From Allium sativum (taxonomy: Eukaryota > Streptophyta > Magnoliopsida > Asparagales > Amaryllidaceae), in the NCBI GenBank assembly GCA_030737875.1, contig CM060910.1:249706427-249770426 (forward strand): a stretch of 64,000 bases of DNA, given 5' to 3'. The position numbers and the translations under genes were made by a program. The notes beneath the pieces are model-generated. The model had not been told where the DNA came from. It made no database searches and saw only the letters and a list, made by a program, of their open reading frames with translations. Position 1 is the first letter of the stretch. The number at the start of each line of letters is the position of its first letter. This document shows, in pieces, positions 35,160-47,289 of this stretch.

Positions 35160-35600
35160 AGAAGGAAAGGAGGTGTTCTGATGTGGGTTTTGTTGGGATC
35201 CAGGTTTAAGTCTTGGGATCGTGTAAGCGTTGTGGTCCACTGGAGGCAATGGGAGTTGGTCGAGGAGGTAGGCCGAGGGGAGGCGGAGGTGTTGACGGTG
35301 GTCTGAGGGGGTCCGTTGTAGTGGTTGGCCGATGGTGGAAGGTTGAACGGAGGGGCGTTTTTAAGGGTTAACTTTCGGAGTTGAGCTCGGTTTTCAGGCG
35401 GAGGAGGAAGGTTTGGGTGCTGGCGTTTGGGGAAGAGGAGCCTGGTGGGACGGCGCTTCGGTTGGGATGAACGGGGTGGTCTCCGGCGGTCGTATGAGGT
35501 GGCGGAGGGGTGAGGTTTGTTTGACCGTGAAGAAGGAGATGGATTATCATGAAGGAGATCGGGTTTTGAAAGTATCAGGGGAGAAAACGCGTGCTATGAA
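35160..35600 (+). other. GC-rich (G-rich sense) block in E 5' LTR
   Basis: A GGT/GGAGG-rich stretch about 350 bp after the TATA box. It matches 42230-42660 in the 3' LTR. Reading frames over it differ between the two LTRs, so a protein is unlikely. Confidence 0.55.
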
Positions 35601-37752
35601 GATGACGTGGCAGAAATAACGGTTAATTAAGCTGATGATTAAAGGTAATTGATTTTTAAACATTTAATTAATCTTTAATTAGTTAATTTATAACGTATAA
35701 TATGTTCAAACTTTGAAATGCGATAACTACCACATACTTTAACGAAAATTAACGAAACTGGATCCATTGGGATCGCAGGGACGAGACCTAGGCGATGGCA
35801 CTGACTAGGCTCTGATCTGACGTAGTTGAAAATTCAGCAAATTTTGAACGCTCGACTGAAATTAAATGCAACAAACACGTCAACCGTCGACCAGAACAAA
35901 CTCTGGTGAGTTAATTCTCACACATTCTGGAATCATGTGATGTGGTACATTCACAGTAAAATATATTTTACAGTTAACAGTTTAAATTGGCTGATTGGAT
36001 GCTATGGATGCAAATTGTTTATGCTTGTTTGATTGGTTGCAATTATTTATAATCCGTCAATTAATTTATTCGTATATTTTTATCAACTGACATCTTTGAT
36101 GCAGAGAAGGACAGGTTGGAGGGATCCGACCTGATTCCTCAAATAAACTGTATTTTTGTTTGTTGTGCATACATATGAATTGTTCACCCCGACTGACACC
36201 AAAACGTGTTCAAATGTTGATGGTTGAATATATATTCATCGTTGTTGTGGTTATAATCAACCGACTGTGTTGACTGAGTAATTGGCAGTAAATGGTCCTA
36301 ATGTGTGTTATAATGTCGTTCGACTGCCAAGTGAATTGACGTGTTTTTAAAGTTATCAATTTGTGTATAACTGGATCAAAGTATTTAATTATTTTATATG
36401 AGTATTTAAATTGGGAAATTTTAAATAAATAGTTTAAACCGAGTCAAAGGAAATTATGTAAGTGGTTTAGACTAGATGGAAAAGTAGAGACCCAAGGAAA
36501 TTATCTATGGGATAGGAAAATAGAATAATTGTTTTCAAGAACAAATAAATAGTAATTTAAATTAATTAGGTTAATTGATTAATTTAAAAGGGAAAATGAC
36601 AGTGAAGAATCAGTTAAAAGTTAACCGAGGTGTACAGTCAATAAATTCAATGGTTTTAATTGGAAATGGTTTTAATTTAATTGATTTGAAATTCTAAATT
36701 TTTGTGTTAAAGGTGACGAACAAATGTTAAAGAGTAGTTAATGTTTGATCAACTATAATTAAAGTAATTATCGAACTAGTTGGAGTTAAGATTTGGTCAA
36801 GGAAAGCAATAAGAATTTAAAAGGGATGTTAGATCAAAGTATTTCAAACAAAATTGATGAATGAAATTCATAGGTGAACATAGAGATTTAAACAAGGTTT
36901 TCTCCAAATGGTTAAATTAAGAAAGGGTGAATTCAGTTGAAAAGAATGTTAAGGGAGATGGTAATCTATTAAAGTGATGTTAAGTTAAAAGTAATTTGTT
37001 AGTGAATATTTACTTAAATAAAGTAAGTAAGTAAAGAGATGATCAAATGAGGATTTCAAAAGTTAGAAATGGATTACCAAACCCCGTTGGGAATCGAGAT
37101 AATAAATGATATTTTGGTGATGAACTAATGTTATTCTGAGGTAAGAATAGGTCAATCAAGGTCTGAGAGATAACTAAAATACCCCAACTTGATTGGTTCC
37201 ACTATTATCAAGGAATAGTATTAGTTTGGAACGAGTGAAGTGATGAGATTGGTTTCATCTCATATGAGGAATATCGAACTTTGATGCAAGGGTTTGGAAA
37301 TTTAATAAAATTGCAATATTAGTTTCAAAGAAATAAGAATATGGTTATAAAATTTTAGGGAATATTGTTTATTCAACCAGAGTTGATCGAATATAGTATT
37401 TAAGTTAGAGTCAGTCAAACATAGTTATTAGGAAGAGTTTCCATTGCGTACGACTACTAGCGTAATTCGCAAGGCTGTAGATAGCCTACGGCGGTCGGAT
37501 GTTTCCTGAGGGAATCAGCCGTAACCATTGTGATCGCTGCGATCTAGGGTCAAGCGAATGTAGTTAAGTCAAGAGAGTCAGGTTAGAGTTAATCGATCAA
37601 AGTAAATCCGTCAGAGTTAATCAGAGGAAATTTGGTTTATATCATTAAGTATATACGTATATGGATATCGTGAGTTGCTCGATTATAAGAAAAGGGAAAA
37701 AGTTTTAAAGAAATATATCGTTACTTTCAAAGGGGAATGGTAAGCTAGATTT

Positions 37753-37756
<4 letters not shown>

Positions 37757-37802
<46 letters not shown>
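37757..37802. repeat. (AT)n microsatellite in E 5' LTR
   Basis: About 46 bp of uninterrupted AT. It lies in the segment missing from the 3' LTR. Confidence 0.95.
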
Positions 37803-37804
<2 letters not shown>

Positions 37805-38967
37805 TCAGAAGTATTTAAAATGGTTTTTGATTATAATTGAGAATAAATATAAGGTTTAATTATATTGAAAGAATTTAAGGTTAATTAACCATTTTGTTAG
37901 ATATATTGTAAAGGGCCAAGTCATGCCAAGTACTGAATCGGCAAACTCAGTTTATTCACACTATTGATATTTGATAGTTAGAACACCGACTATCAAACCA
38001 GACCAATACGGTTGTTGGTATGGAAAGACCGGGATCAAATTTATATTCGAAACCATTCCGACCAATAAATACGTGAAGATATTTGAAGATGGTCGAGATG
38101 GAGCATTGAAGATCGTGGATCTTCATAAGCGGAAGAACCGCTAATAATCTTTGGTTAGCTCCCAGAGATAAGCTATGGTTCTGTCGTGGTTGGAATCCAC
38201 GGGTTGCAAGGACTTCTTGCTACTGATCCATGGGGTGATTCCTATATGAGATGCAATAGGAGAGTACCTTCGGTTCATCCTGTTCCTGGGTGATTTGTAT
38301 GGACGAGTGTCTGACAGAGTATTTCCAAAGGAGTCATGTACGTTGATTTCTTCAAACGTATTTCTGTTGATGGCGGAGGAGGCCGTACACCTTCTCTTAG
38401 CTAACCGCAGAGTATTTTTGTGGATGTCAATTAGTGATGTCCGGCGGATCTGACGATGTGGCATTCAAAGTGAATGATGATCAGATATCATGAAGATAAA
38501 TTCTAGTCTCAAGCCTCGTCAACCGGGAAATGACAAAAATCGGCCAGGCAGCGTGGCTATGTTGGTCGCTCCCATTAGGGTGTATGATCATCTATCTAGA
38601 GAAATTCCATTTTCTTCTTTTATCTATGTTTCGATGTTGTCCCTTTTCGGGAGGCGGTTGCTGATCCCAACCTTCGGTGATATACATTCGATACACTCAA
38701 GCGAAATGAATGGTCGGTCATGTGTGGGCCGGGTTGCAAGACGTTCTTGTTCAACCCAGTGTATTCTTCTCTAGAGATACACGATCGGCAGGTGGTCCCA
38801 TACCTTGTCAAGTTGGAATCCAATATCCAATAAGCGCCCGCGGTTTTGATTGTATTCTATATATGAGGAGCGTGAGATGCAAGCGTTCCACTAGATTGGT
38901 ATTTATTTGTATTTAGACACTATGATAGTATCAGAAGAAATTATGATTTCAAAAACGTTTTTGGGTT

Positions 38968-39016
38968 ATAGTAAGGTAAAAACCGTCCGTGTCTATGTGT
39001 GGACTGGTCTTACTAT
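38968..39016 (+). other. Conserved LTR stem-loop, E 5' LTR
   Basis: Arms ATAGTAAG (38968-38975) and CTTACTAT (39009-39016). Both arms differ from the A/B/D forms at matching places, and the loop is shorter (33 nt). An inner GTCC/GGAC pairing is possible. Confidence 0.78.
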
Positions 39017-39501
39017 TATTCTTTTATTTCAGAAAGGATTTTTCAAGTTAAACAAGTGTGTGTTGTGTGAATTTATTGCTGATAGTATTCCAGACTGACC
39101 CGGTGTATTTTGTTTAAAATCAAATGTGCTCGGGTCAGACCGAGTATGTTCCAGGTTAGATTCGCTTGGAGTTTTCAGGAGCTGGAAGCAGGCGGCTTCA
39201 CCACTAGTTATATAAAGTTATTCCGCTGTGGTTGATGAATGTTGTACTTTGATGATTGGTATGTATACAAAGTTCTTTTGTATAAAGGATTTGTTATATT
39301 ATATTTTATCGTTCCGCTGTGAGATTCTGATGTGTTCTTCTTCTTTCTTCTATTCTAATACTTCTTTCTTTCTATTCTCACCCTCTAAATTCTTTCTCAT
39401 GACAATCTGGGGGTTGGATACTTGGGTTTTTGGCAAGCTATATGGGTTTATGTATTGTTGTCGAAGACTCGAGCGTCGAGCTTTTCCCTGAGTCATTACA
39501 G

Positions 39502-39513
39502 TGGTATCAGAGC
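39502..39513 (+). promoter_or_regulatory. Primer-binding site of element E (initiator tRNA-Met)
   Basis: TGGTATCAGAGC, a perfect match, one base after the LTR end TTACA. Confidence 0.95.
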
Positions 39514-39548
39514 TATTGGTTAAGTAGTAACCTTGGCTCTGTGGCATA

Positions 39549-39594
39549 ACTCAATAAAGATAGGGATTATAAATATCCTAGATTGATTTTGAGT
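39549..39594 (+). other. Leader hairpin of element E
   Basis: Outer arms ACTCAA (39549-39554) and TTGAGT (39589-39594); inner arms TAGG (39561-39564) and CCTA (39577-39580). The outer stem differs from A (ACTCGTT/AACGAGT) and B (CTCATTA/TAATGAG) with both arms changed. Confidence 0.75.
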
Positions 39595-40519
39595 ATATAA
39601 ACGAGAGGGCGTATTTGTGAATTTTATATAAAATGTTTTGTATTGTGTCATTGATCGGTTCAAGTGTTGGGGAACCATATTGAACTGGTATTTGACGCAA
39701 TATTGTTTTATAAAGAGGGTAAATGAAATAATTTTGCCCAAATTATATTTTTATACAGAAAATGAAAAATAATTTTCTATAGTATAGAAATATTGGTTGT
39801 TTGGTTATTTTGATTGTTTTGATCGGGATTCAAATTGGATTATGAAATGAAATTGAACTAACTAGTGAAATAAAATAAATTTTTAATTTGATAAGACTTA
39901 ACCTAGAAATGGAATTGAATATAACAAATTTGAATTTTGAAATATAAATGGATAATAATGGGAATCGAGCGAATATTAATCGTGTATGTTCAACCAAAAG
40001 AGAAAACTGATCAATAAGTATCCATGTTGAATAAAATTCAAATGATGGGGTTGTTTGTTATTTGGATGATGGAATGGGTTGAATAAAGTTTATTAAATGA
40101 GTCACTTGAAGAGTGAATGGAAATGAAATTAAATGTTTTACATCTGGATTGTTACTTGTATTATAAGATGAGTTAAGTGCAGAATTCAAGAGGTTGTGGA
40201 GTTGATTTGGTCGTAGAGATTGAAGTACAGGGTGGAAAGCGGAGTGCAGCTAAATGGGTTTGCTTTGAAATTGGAATTGAATTTCCCAACAAAAAGCTAA
40301 GCCTTAATATATTGGTTGGTGATTGATTTTATACCCCGAGTTAGGTAGCCATTTGGTTTCTCTTGGAGGAGTTGAGGCCCGTAGTGGCATTTGTAGTTGC
40401 CTGATCGAGCCATGTGGAGGGGGTACCAGCAAAAATTTTGGAAATTTTAAAGAGTTTGAATTTGTTTTGCTAATAATTATTTTAAAATAATCATGTTCGG
40501 AACATTCTTCTTACCTTGT

Positions 40520-40537
40520 AATTTCGGGGACGAAATT
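40520..40537 (+). other. Pre-tract hairpin of element E
   Basis: AATTTCG pairs with CGAAATT across a GGGA loop. It covaries with the D form ACTTTTCG/CGAAAAGT. Confidence 0.78.
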
Positions 40538-40540
40538 CTT

Positions 40541-40555
40541 TTAAGGGGGGAAGAA
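40541..40555 (+). promoter_or_regulatory. Polypurine tract of element E
   Basis: TTAAGGGGGGAAGAA directly before TGTAACATCCC. Confidence 0.92.
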
Positions 40556-41891
40556 TGTAACATCCCAGATTTTTGAACGTTGATTACGAATATTTAAATC
40601 TGTTTAAATAATAATTTGGTGATATTAGCAGATTTATATTGAATTTATTTTATAAAATCGAGTTCAAAATTATATAATTTATAATATAATTAAAACGAGC
40701 TCGAAAACGACGCAGTAGTTCGTAATTTTTGATATGAACTTTAATTGAATATACATAATTCGTTTTAAGTCGGAATTCTGTGAAACAAGAAACGTTTGAA
40801 CCAATTTGGTTATATTTTTATAATAAAAGAGAAAAATCGTGATTTCATCGTGTAGATTGTAAGATATGTCCAGATTAAAATTTCCAATAGTCGCTATAGA
40901 ATCGTTCATCGACTGTAATGGTTTATTTGATATAACTGCATACTGGGTTCGAACCTGGACAAGGTTCTTTTGAGACGTAGTTATAATTTAATTTTTAGAA
41001 TTTTACTATAATTTTTAAGAAATTAAATATGCAACTTTGTATTTGAAGTATTTTGTACATGTATCAATATTGTGGGATTTCACAATATAAGTTAAACTAC
41101 CGATATTATTATATTTTTGGGATCGTGGCACCTCGCTCGACACGACCATATTCTCATTTCTGTCCGTAGCGGCTCGGACATGAACAAAATTTTACGTAAT
41201 GCGCTACAATAAAATTTTAAAACAGAAATTATATAAACATACCCTAAAAACTCATTTCAAACGACATTAAAGATCCCTCATTTTGTCACAACCAACCTAT
41301 TCAGCTACCTACTCATTGCATTGGGTGTATTTAAGTTGGAAAACCAAGTAATCCAATAGTGGCACACCTCCAAACTTTTAAATTTCTCAGAAAAAGAAAC
41401 AAACATATGTTATATAATCTATACGGCTACCCTATAGGAAAATAGCTGCCATCCCATTTTGTACCATTTTGAATTGTAAGGCTTTCCTTTTCTTTTCTTT
41501 TTTGTGTACAAATGAAATCCTTTAGCCGACCAAATCTCATGCTGCAATCACCCTATAGATACTCCTCCTGCTATACGTATTTTCAGATCAATCAACCTCC
41601 GTCAAATATGAAAACTCAATGACACCCTACGCCACGTATTTTTTGCACCAACGTAACCTCAAACTTGACCAATGAATCGAGAACTCATTCAGCTATCCGG
41701 CTTCTCCACCCTACTTTATGTTGCCTTGTATTGTCTAAATCTGTCAACAACCAAAAAATTTCTCTCTACAGCTATTCGCCAGCCTAAGTGAAAGGAAAAC
41801 ACAGCTGCAAACCACACTGTTTTTGTTTCAGCTACATTTGCATCTATCCGCACCTATGATTTCACGTTATCTCTATCCTCATCTTTTTCTC

Positions 41892-41899
41892 TATAAATA
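41892..41899 (+). promoter_or_regulatory. Putative TATA box, E 3' LTR
   Basis: TATAAATA, same context as in the 5' LTR. Confidence 0.5.
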
Positions 41900-44800
41900 T
41901 CATGCGGATCTTTCATTTATTTCCATTGCGAATAAACAAAACCCATGTAAGAAAACCCCAACCCCTTTTTATTTTCATATTTAAAACCCTTTTCAACAAT
42001 ATTAAAGCAACCGGCGTGGGGTATACGTGTGAGTGCAAAAGGGAAGCAAATAATGGGGAACAAAGTTGGGTGCTTTGATTTCCTTAAGCAGTGAAGAGAA
42101 ATAACAAGGAGCTGCGTATATTTTCTTTCAAAGAAAAGCAAAGGGAGAATGGTGTAAAAGGTTTGGGCAAGGCGTGTAGTAGCAGGTGGTTAAACATGTA
42201 GAGGAGGGAGTTGGCGCAAAACAGTTCAAGAAGGAAAAGAGGCGTTCTGATGTAGGTTTTGTTGGGATCCGGGTTTAAGTCTTGGGATCGTGTAAGCGTT
42301 GTGGTCCACTGGAGGTAACGGGAGTTGGTCGAGGAGGTAGGCCGAGGGGAGGCGGAGGTGTTGACGGTGGTCTGAGGGGGTCCGGTGTAGTGGTTGGCCG
42401 GCGGTGGAAGGTTGAACGGAGGGGTGTTTTTATGGGTTAACTTTCGGAGTTGAGCTCGGTTTTCAGGCGAAGGAGGAAGGTCTGGGTGCTGGCGTTTGGG
42501 GAAGAGGAGCCTGGTAGGACGACGCTTCGGTTGGGATGAACGGGGTGGTCTCCGGCGGTCGTATGAGGTGGCGAAGGGGTGAGATTTGTTTGACTGTGAA
42601 GAAGGAGATGGATTATCAGGAAGGAGATCGGGTTTTGAAAGTATCAGGGGAGAAAACACGTGCTATGAAGATGATGTGGCAGAAATAACGGTTAATTAAG
42701 GTGATGATTAAAGGTAATTGATTTTTAAATATTTAATTAATTTTTAATTAGTTAATTTATAACGTATAATATGTTCAAACTTTGAAATGCGATAACTACC
42801 ACATACTTTAACGAAAATTAACGAAACTGGATCCATTGGGATCGTAGGGACGAGACTTAGGCGATGGCACTGACTAGGCTCTGATCTGACGCAGTTGAAA
42901 ATTCAGCAAATTTTGAACGCTCGACTGAAATTAAATGCAACAAACGCGTCAACCGTTGACCAGAACAAACTCTGGTGAGTTAATTCTCACACATTCTGGA
43001 ATCCTGTGATGTGGTACATTCACAGTAAAATATATTTTACAGTTAACAGTTTAAATTGGCTGATTGGATGCGATGGATGCAAATTGTTTATGCTTGTTTG
43101 ATTGGTTGCAATTATTTATAATCCGTCAATTAATTTATTCGTATACTTTTATCAACTGACATCTTTGATGCAGAGAAGGAAAGGTTGGAGGGATCCGACC
43201 GGATTCCTCAAACTGTATTTTTGTCTGTTGTGCATACATATGAATTGTTCACCCTGACTGACACCAAAACGTGTTAAAATGTTGATGGTTGAATATATAT
43301 TCATCGTTGTTGTGGTTATAATCAACCGACTGTGTTGACTGAGTAATTGGCAGTAAATGGTCCTAATGTGTGTTTTAATGTCGTTCGACTGCCAAGTGAA
43401 TTGACGTGTTTTTAAAGTTATCAATTTGTGTATAACTGGATCAAAGTATTTAATTATTTTATATGAGTATTTAAATTGGGAAATTTTAAATAAATAGTTT
43501 AAACTGAGTCAAAGGAAATTATGTAAGTGGTTTAGACCAGATGGAAAAGTAGAGACCCAAGGAAATTATCTATGAGATAGGAAAATAGAATAATTGTTTT
43601 CAAGAACAAATAAATAGTAATTTAAATTAATTAGGTTAATTGATTAATTTAAAAGGGAAAATGACAGTGAAGAATCAGTTAAAAGTTAACTGAGGTGTAC
43701 AGTCAACAAATTCAATGGTTTTAATTGGAAATGGTTTTAATTTAATTGATTTGAAATTCTGAATCTTTGTGTTAAAGGTGACGAACAAATGTTAAAGAGT
43801 AGTTAATGTTTAATCAACTATAATTAAAGTAATTATCGAACTAGTTAGAGTTAAGATTTGGTCAAGGAAAGCAATAAGAATTTAAAGGGATGTTAGATCA
43901 AAGTATTTCAAACAAAATTGATGAATGAAATTCATAGGTGAACATAGAGATTTAAACAAGGTTTTCTATAAATGGTTAAATTAAGAAAGGGTGAATTCAG
44001 TTGAAAAGAATGTTAAGGGAGATGGTAATCTATTAAAGTGATGTTAAGTTAAAAGTAATTTGTTAGTGAATATTTACTTAAATAAAGTAAGCAATTAAAA
44101 AGATGATCAAATGAGCATTTCAAAAGTTAGAAATGGATTACCAAACCCAGTTGGGAATCGAGATAGTAAATGATATTTTGGTGATGAACTAATGTTATTC
44201 TGAAGTAAGAATGGGTCGATTAAGGTCTAAGAGGTAACTAAAATACCCTAACCTGATTGGTTCAACTATTATCAAGGAATAGTATTAGTTTGGAACGAGT
44301 AAAGTGATGAGATTGGTTTCATCTCATACGAGGAATATCGAACTCTGATGCAAGGGTTTGGAAATTTAATAAAATTGCAATATTAGTTTCAAAGAAATAA
44401 GAATATGGTTTTAAAATTATAGGGAATATTGTTTATTCATCCAGAGTTGATCGAATATAGTATTTAAGTCAAAGTTAGTCAAACATAGTTATTAGGAAGA
44501 GTTTCCATTGCGTACGACTATAGCGTAATTCGCAGGGCTGTAGATAGCCTACGGCGGTCGGATGTTTCCTGAGGGAATCAGGCGTAACCTTTGTGATCGC
44601 TACGATCTAGGGTAAAGCGAATGTAGTTAAGTCAAGAGAGTCAAGTTAGAGTTAATCGATCAAAGTAAATAAGTCAGAGTTAATCAGAGGAAATTTGGTT
44701 TATATCATTAAGGATATACGTATATGGATATCGTGAGTTGCTCGATTATAAGAAAAGGGAAAAAGTTTGCAATAGGAGAGTACCTTCGGTTCATCCTGTT

Positions 44801-45483
44801 CCTGGGTGACTTGTATGGACAAGTGTCTAACAGAGTATTTCCAAAGGAGTCACGTACGTTGATTTATTCAAACGTATTTCTGTTGATGGCGGAGGAGGCC
44901 GTACACCTTCTCTTAGCTAACCGCAGAGTATTTTTGTGGATGTCAATTAGTGATGTCCGGCGGATCTGACGATGTGGCATTCGAAGTGAATGATGATCAG
45001 ATATCATGAAGATAAATTCTAGTCTCAAGCCTCATCAACCGGGAAATGACAAAAATCGGGCAGGCAGCATGGCTATGTGAGTCGCTCCCATTAGGGTGTA
45101 TGATCACCTATCTAGAGAAATTCCATTTGGTTCTTTTATCTATGTTTCGATGCTGTCCCTTTCCGGGAGGCGGTTGCTGATCCCAACCGTCGGTGATATA
45201 CATTCGATACACTCAAGCGAAATGAGTGGTCGGTCATGTGTGGGCCGGGTTGCAAGACGTTCTTGTTTAACCCAGTGTATTCGTCTCTAGAGATACACGA
45301 TCGACAGGTGGTCCCATACCTTGTCAAGTTGGAATCCAATATCCAATAAGCACCCGCGGTTTTGATTGTATACTATATATGGGTAGCGTGAGATGCAAGC
45401 GTTCCTCTAGATTGGTATTTATTTGTATTTAGACACTATGATAATATCAGAAGAAATTATGATTTCAAAAACGTTTTTGGGTT

Positions 45484-45532
45484 ATAGTAAGGTAAAAACC
45501 GTCCGTGTCTATGTGTGGACTAGTCTTACTAT
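45484..45532 (+). other. Conserved LTR stem-loop, E 3' LTR
   Basis: Arms ATAGTAAG (45484-45491) and CTTACTAT (45525-45532). Confidence 0.78.
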
Positions 45533-46011
45533 TATCCTTTTATTTCAGAAAGGATTTTTCAAGTTAAACAAGTGTGTGTTGTGTGAATTTATCACTGATA
45601 GTATTCCAGACTGACCCAGTGTATTTTGTTTAAAATCAAATGTGCTCGGGTCAGACCGAGTATGTTCCAGGTTAGATTCGCTTGGAGTTTTCAGGAGCTG
45701 GAAGCAGGCGGCTTCACCACTAGTTATATAAAGTTATTCCGCTGTGGTTGATGAATGTTGTACTTTGATGATTGGTATGTATACAAAGTTCTTTTGTATA
45801 AAGGATTTGTTATATTATATTTTATCGTTCCGCTGTGAGATTCTGATGTGTTCTTCTTCTTTCTTCTATTCTAATACTTCTTTCTATTCTCACCCTCTAA
45901 ATTCTTTCTCATGACAATCTGGGGGTTCGATACTTGGGTTTTTGGCAAGCTATATGGGTTTATGTATTGTTGTCGAAGACTCGAGCGTCGAGCTTTCCCT
46001 GGGTCGTTACA

Positions 46012-46016
46012 CTCCG
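46012..46016. repeat. Target site duplication of element E (right copy)
   Basis: CTCCG after the LTR end TTACA, matching 33480-33484. Confidence 0.94.
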
Positions 46017-46483
46017 TTTTCGATGAAACCACTTTTGTTGGATCCGGAATGTCAAATTATTGCTAGATTCCGATTTTCATAATTTTAGAATTAATATGTG
46101 AGCGTGGCGAAGGAAAATGTGTTTTGTCAGTTTCAATCAAAACGGATCGACCAGAAAATGACCATTTTTCAAACGGTCTCGAAATTCAATGATATTAATT
46201 TTGTTAGGACCGTATTGTCAAAACATAACTAGAAAGATTTTTTCTGGAATTTTTAGAGTCCATATGTGGCCCTGGAAAATTTAAATGTACGATCAAATTA
46301 AACAATTAAATGATTTATATATTAAATTAAAGAAAACAAGATGGAGATGATCAAACGGGCTGATGGGACCATCGCGTCCGAAATGTGGGTATTTGCCTAT
46401 GGACAACTTTTGTTGGGCTGAAATTGGTTCTGAAAAGAATTAACGGGTTTATTTGTAAAATAGAACATTTAATATTAAAATAT

Positions 46484-46491
46484 TATAAATA
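46484..46491 (+). promoter_or_regulatory. Putative TATA box, B 3' LTR
   Basis: TATAAATA before the GC-rich block, matching the arrangement in E. Predicted from position only. Confidence 0.45.
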
Positions 46492-47289
46492 CTTAGCCTA
46501 AAACAAATCCTTATTCACAATTAACCTAGCCGCCACCTACCTATTCCAATGGCCAATATACACCGAAATTAATCCACTAAAATCTCCTCAAGCAAATCGA
46601 ATTACAACATGGATCCAAAACCAAAATGAAAGAGCAATCCATCCTCTTCGAAATCATATGGACTTGATGGGTTTTTAAGTGACGTGGCAGCGAGATTTGG
46701 AGCATAAAGCCCGCTCGTTCACGGTGGTTTCCAGGGTGATAGGGCCCACCGAGCTCGCCCTTGGTCAGGGGGAAGGCGGAGGGCGTTGGCAGCTATTGAG
46801 TGATGGGGTCTGATGGTGGTCACGTCGTCGAGGTTAGGCACGTGGAGGAGAAAGAAGCAACAGAGTTATGGGTTCAACGTATCGGCCCTTTCCCGGGATG
46901 TAAAAGATGAAGGGAGGGATAAGGTTAATAAGAGATATAATATAATTAATTATTAATTTATATAATTAATGAATTCTAATGTTTAAAATACTATAACTCT
47001 TTCATACGAAGTCCGTTTAACAAACTGTCAGAAGGGTTGAACTCGTCTTTCCAAGATCCACAGCATGAAAAAGACTAGATCTGAAACGGGGCGCTTTGAA
47101 AATTCTGACAAAAAGCAACGTGAAATTTATATTTTTAAAATTAAAATTTATTATTTATTTCATTGTGAAATTTATATCCATTCTATATAAAATTCATGTT
47201 GGTGTTGTATATATCTATTGTAATGTTGATTGTTTGTGATTGCGATGAACCACTGAATTTAATTGTGTGTATTCATGTTTGTCAGCATT

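Larger units (their letters stand above)
33485..39500 (+). repeat. Element E 5' LTR (6016 bp)
   Basis: Collinear with 40556-46011 except for a segment at about 37702-38252 present only here. Contents: TATAAATA at 34822-34829, a G-rich block (35160-35600), an AT microsatellite (37757-37802) and the stem-loop (38968-39016). No gene is seen; a 191-residue antisense frame present in the other LTR is broken here. Confidence 0.95.
39501..40555 (+). other. Element E internal region, non-coding (1055 bp)
   Basis: It holds the primer-binding site (39502-39513), leader hairpin (39549-39594), a conserved GAGAGGGCGTATTTGTGA motif (39603-39620), AT-rich filler, a pre-tract hairpin (40520-40537) and the polypurine tract. 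No gag or pol motif is present. Confidence 0.9.
33485..46011 (+). mobile_element. Element E: complete non-autonomous giant-LTR retrotransposon
   Basis: LTRs of 6016 bp (33485-39500) and 5456 bp (40556-46011) flank a 1055-bp non-coding internal region. It has TGTAAC...TTACA ends, a perfect initiator tRNA-Met primer site, a polypurine tract and a CTCCG target duplication. It belongs to a different family from A, B and D (start TGTAACGTCCCAG) but keeps the leader hairpin, pre-tract hairpin and LTR stem-loop. The 3' LTR lost about 550 bp. Confidence 0.95.
40556..46011 (+). repeat. Element E 3' LTR (5456 bp, with internal deletion)
   Basis: Collinear with 33485-39500 except for a ~550-bp deletion with its junction at about 44768-44770. 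It keeps TATAAATA (41892-41899), the G-rich block and the stem-loop at 45484-45532. The antisense frame at 42084-42659 is not kept in the other LTR. Confidence 0.94.

Noticed and set aside
42084..42659. A 191-residue proline/serine-rich frame on the minus strand of the E 3' LTR
   Set aside because: The matching region of the 5' LTR (35000-35590) is broken into short pieces, the frame lies antisense in a GC-rich block, and no domain is recognisable.
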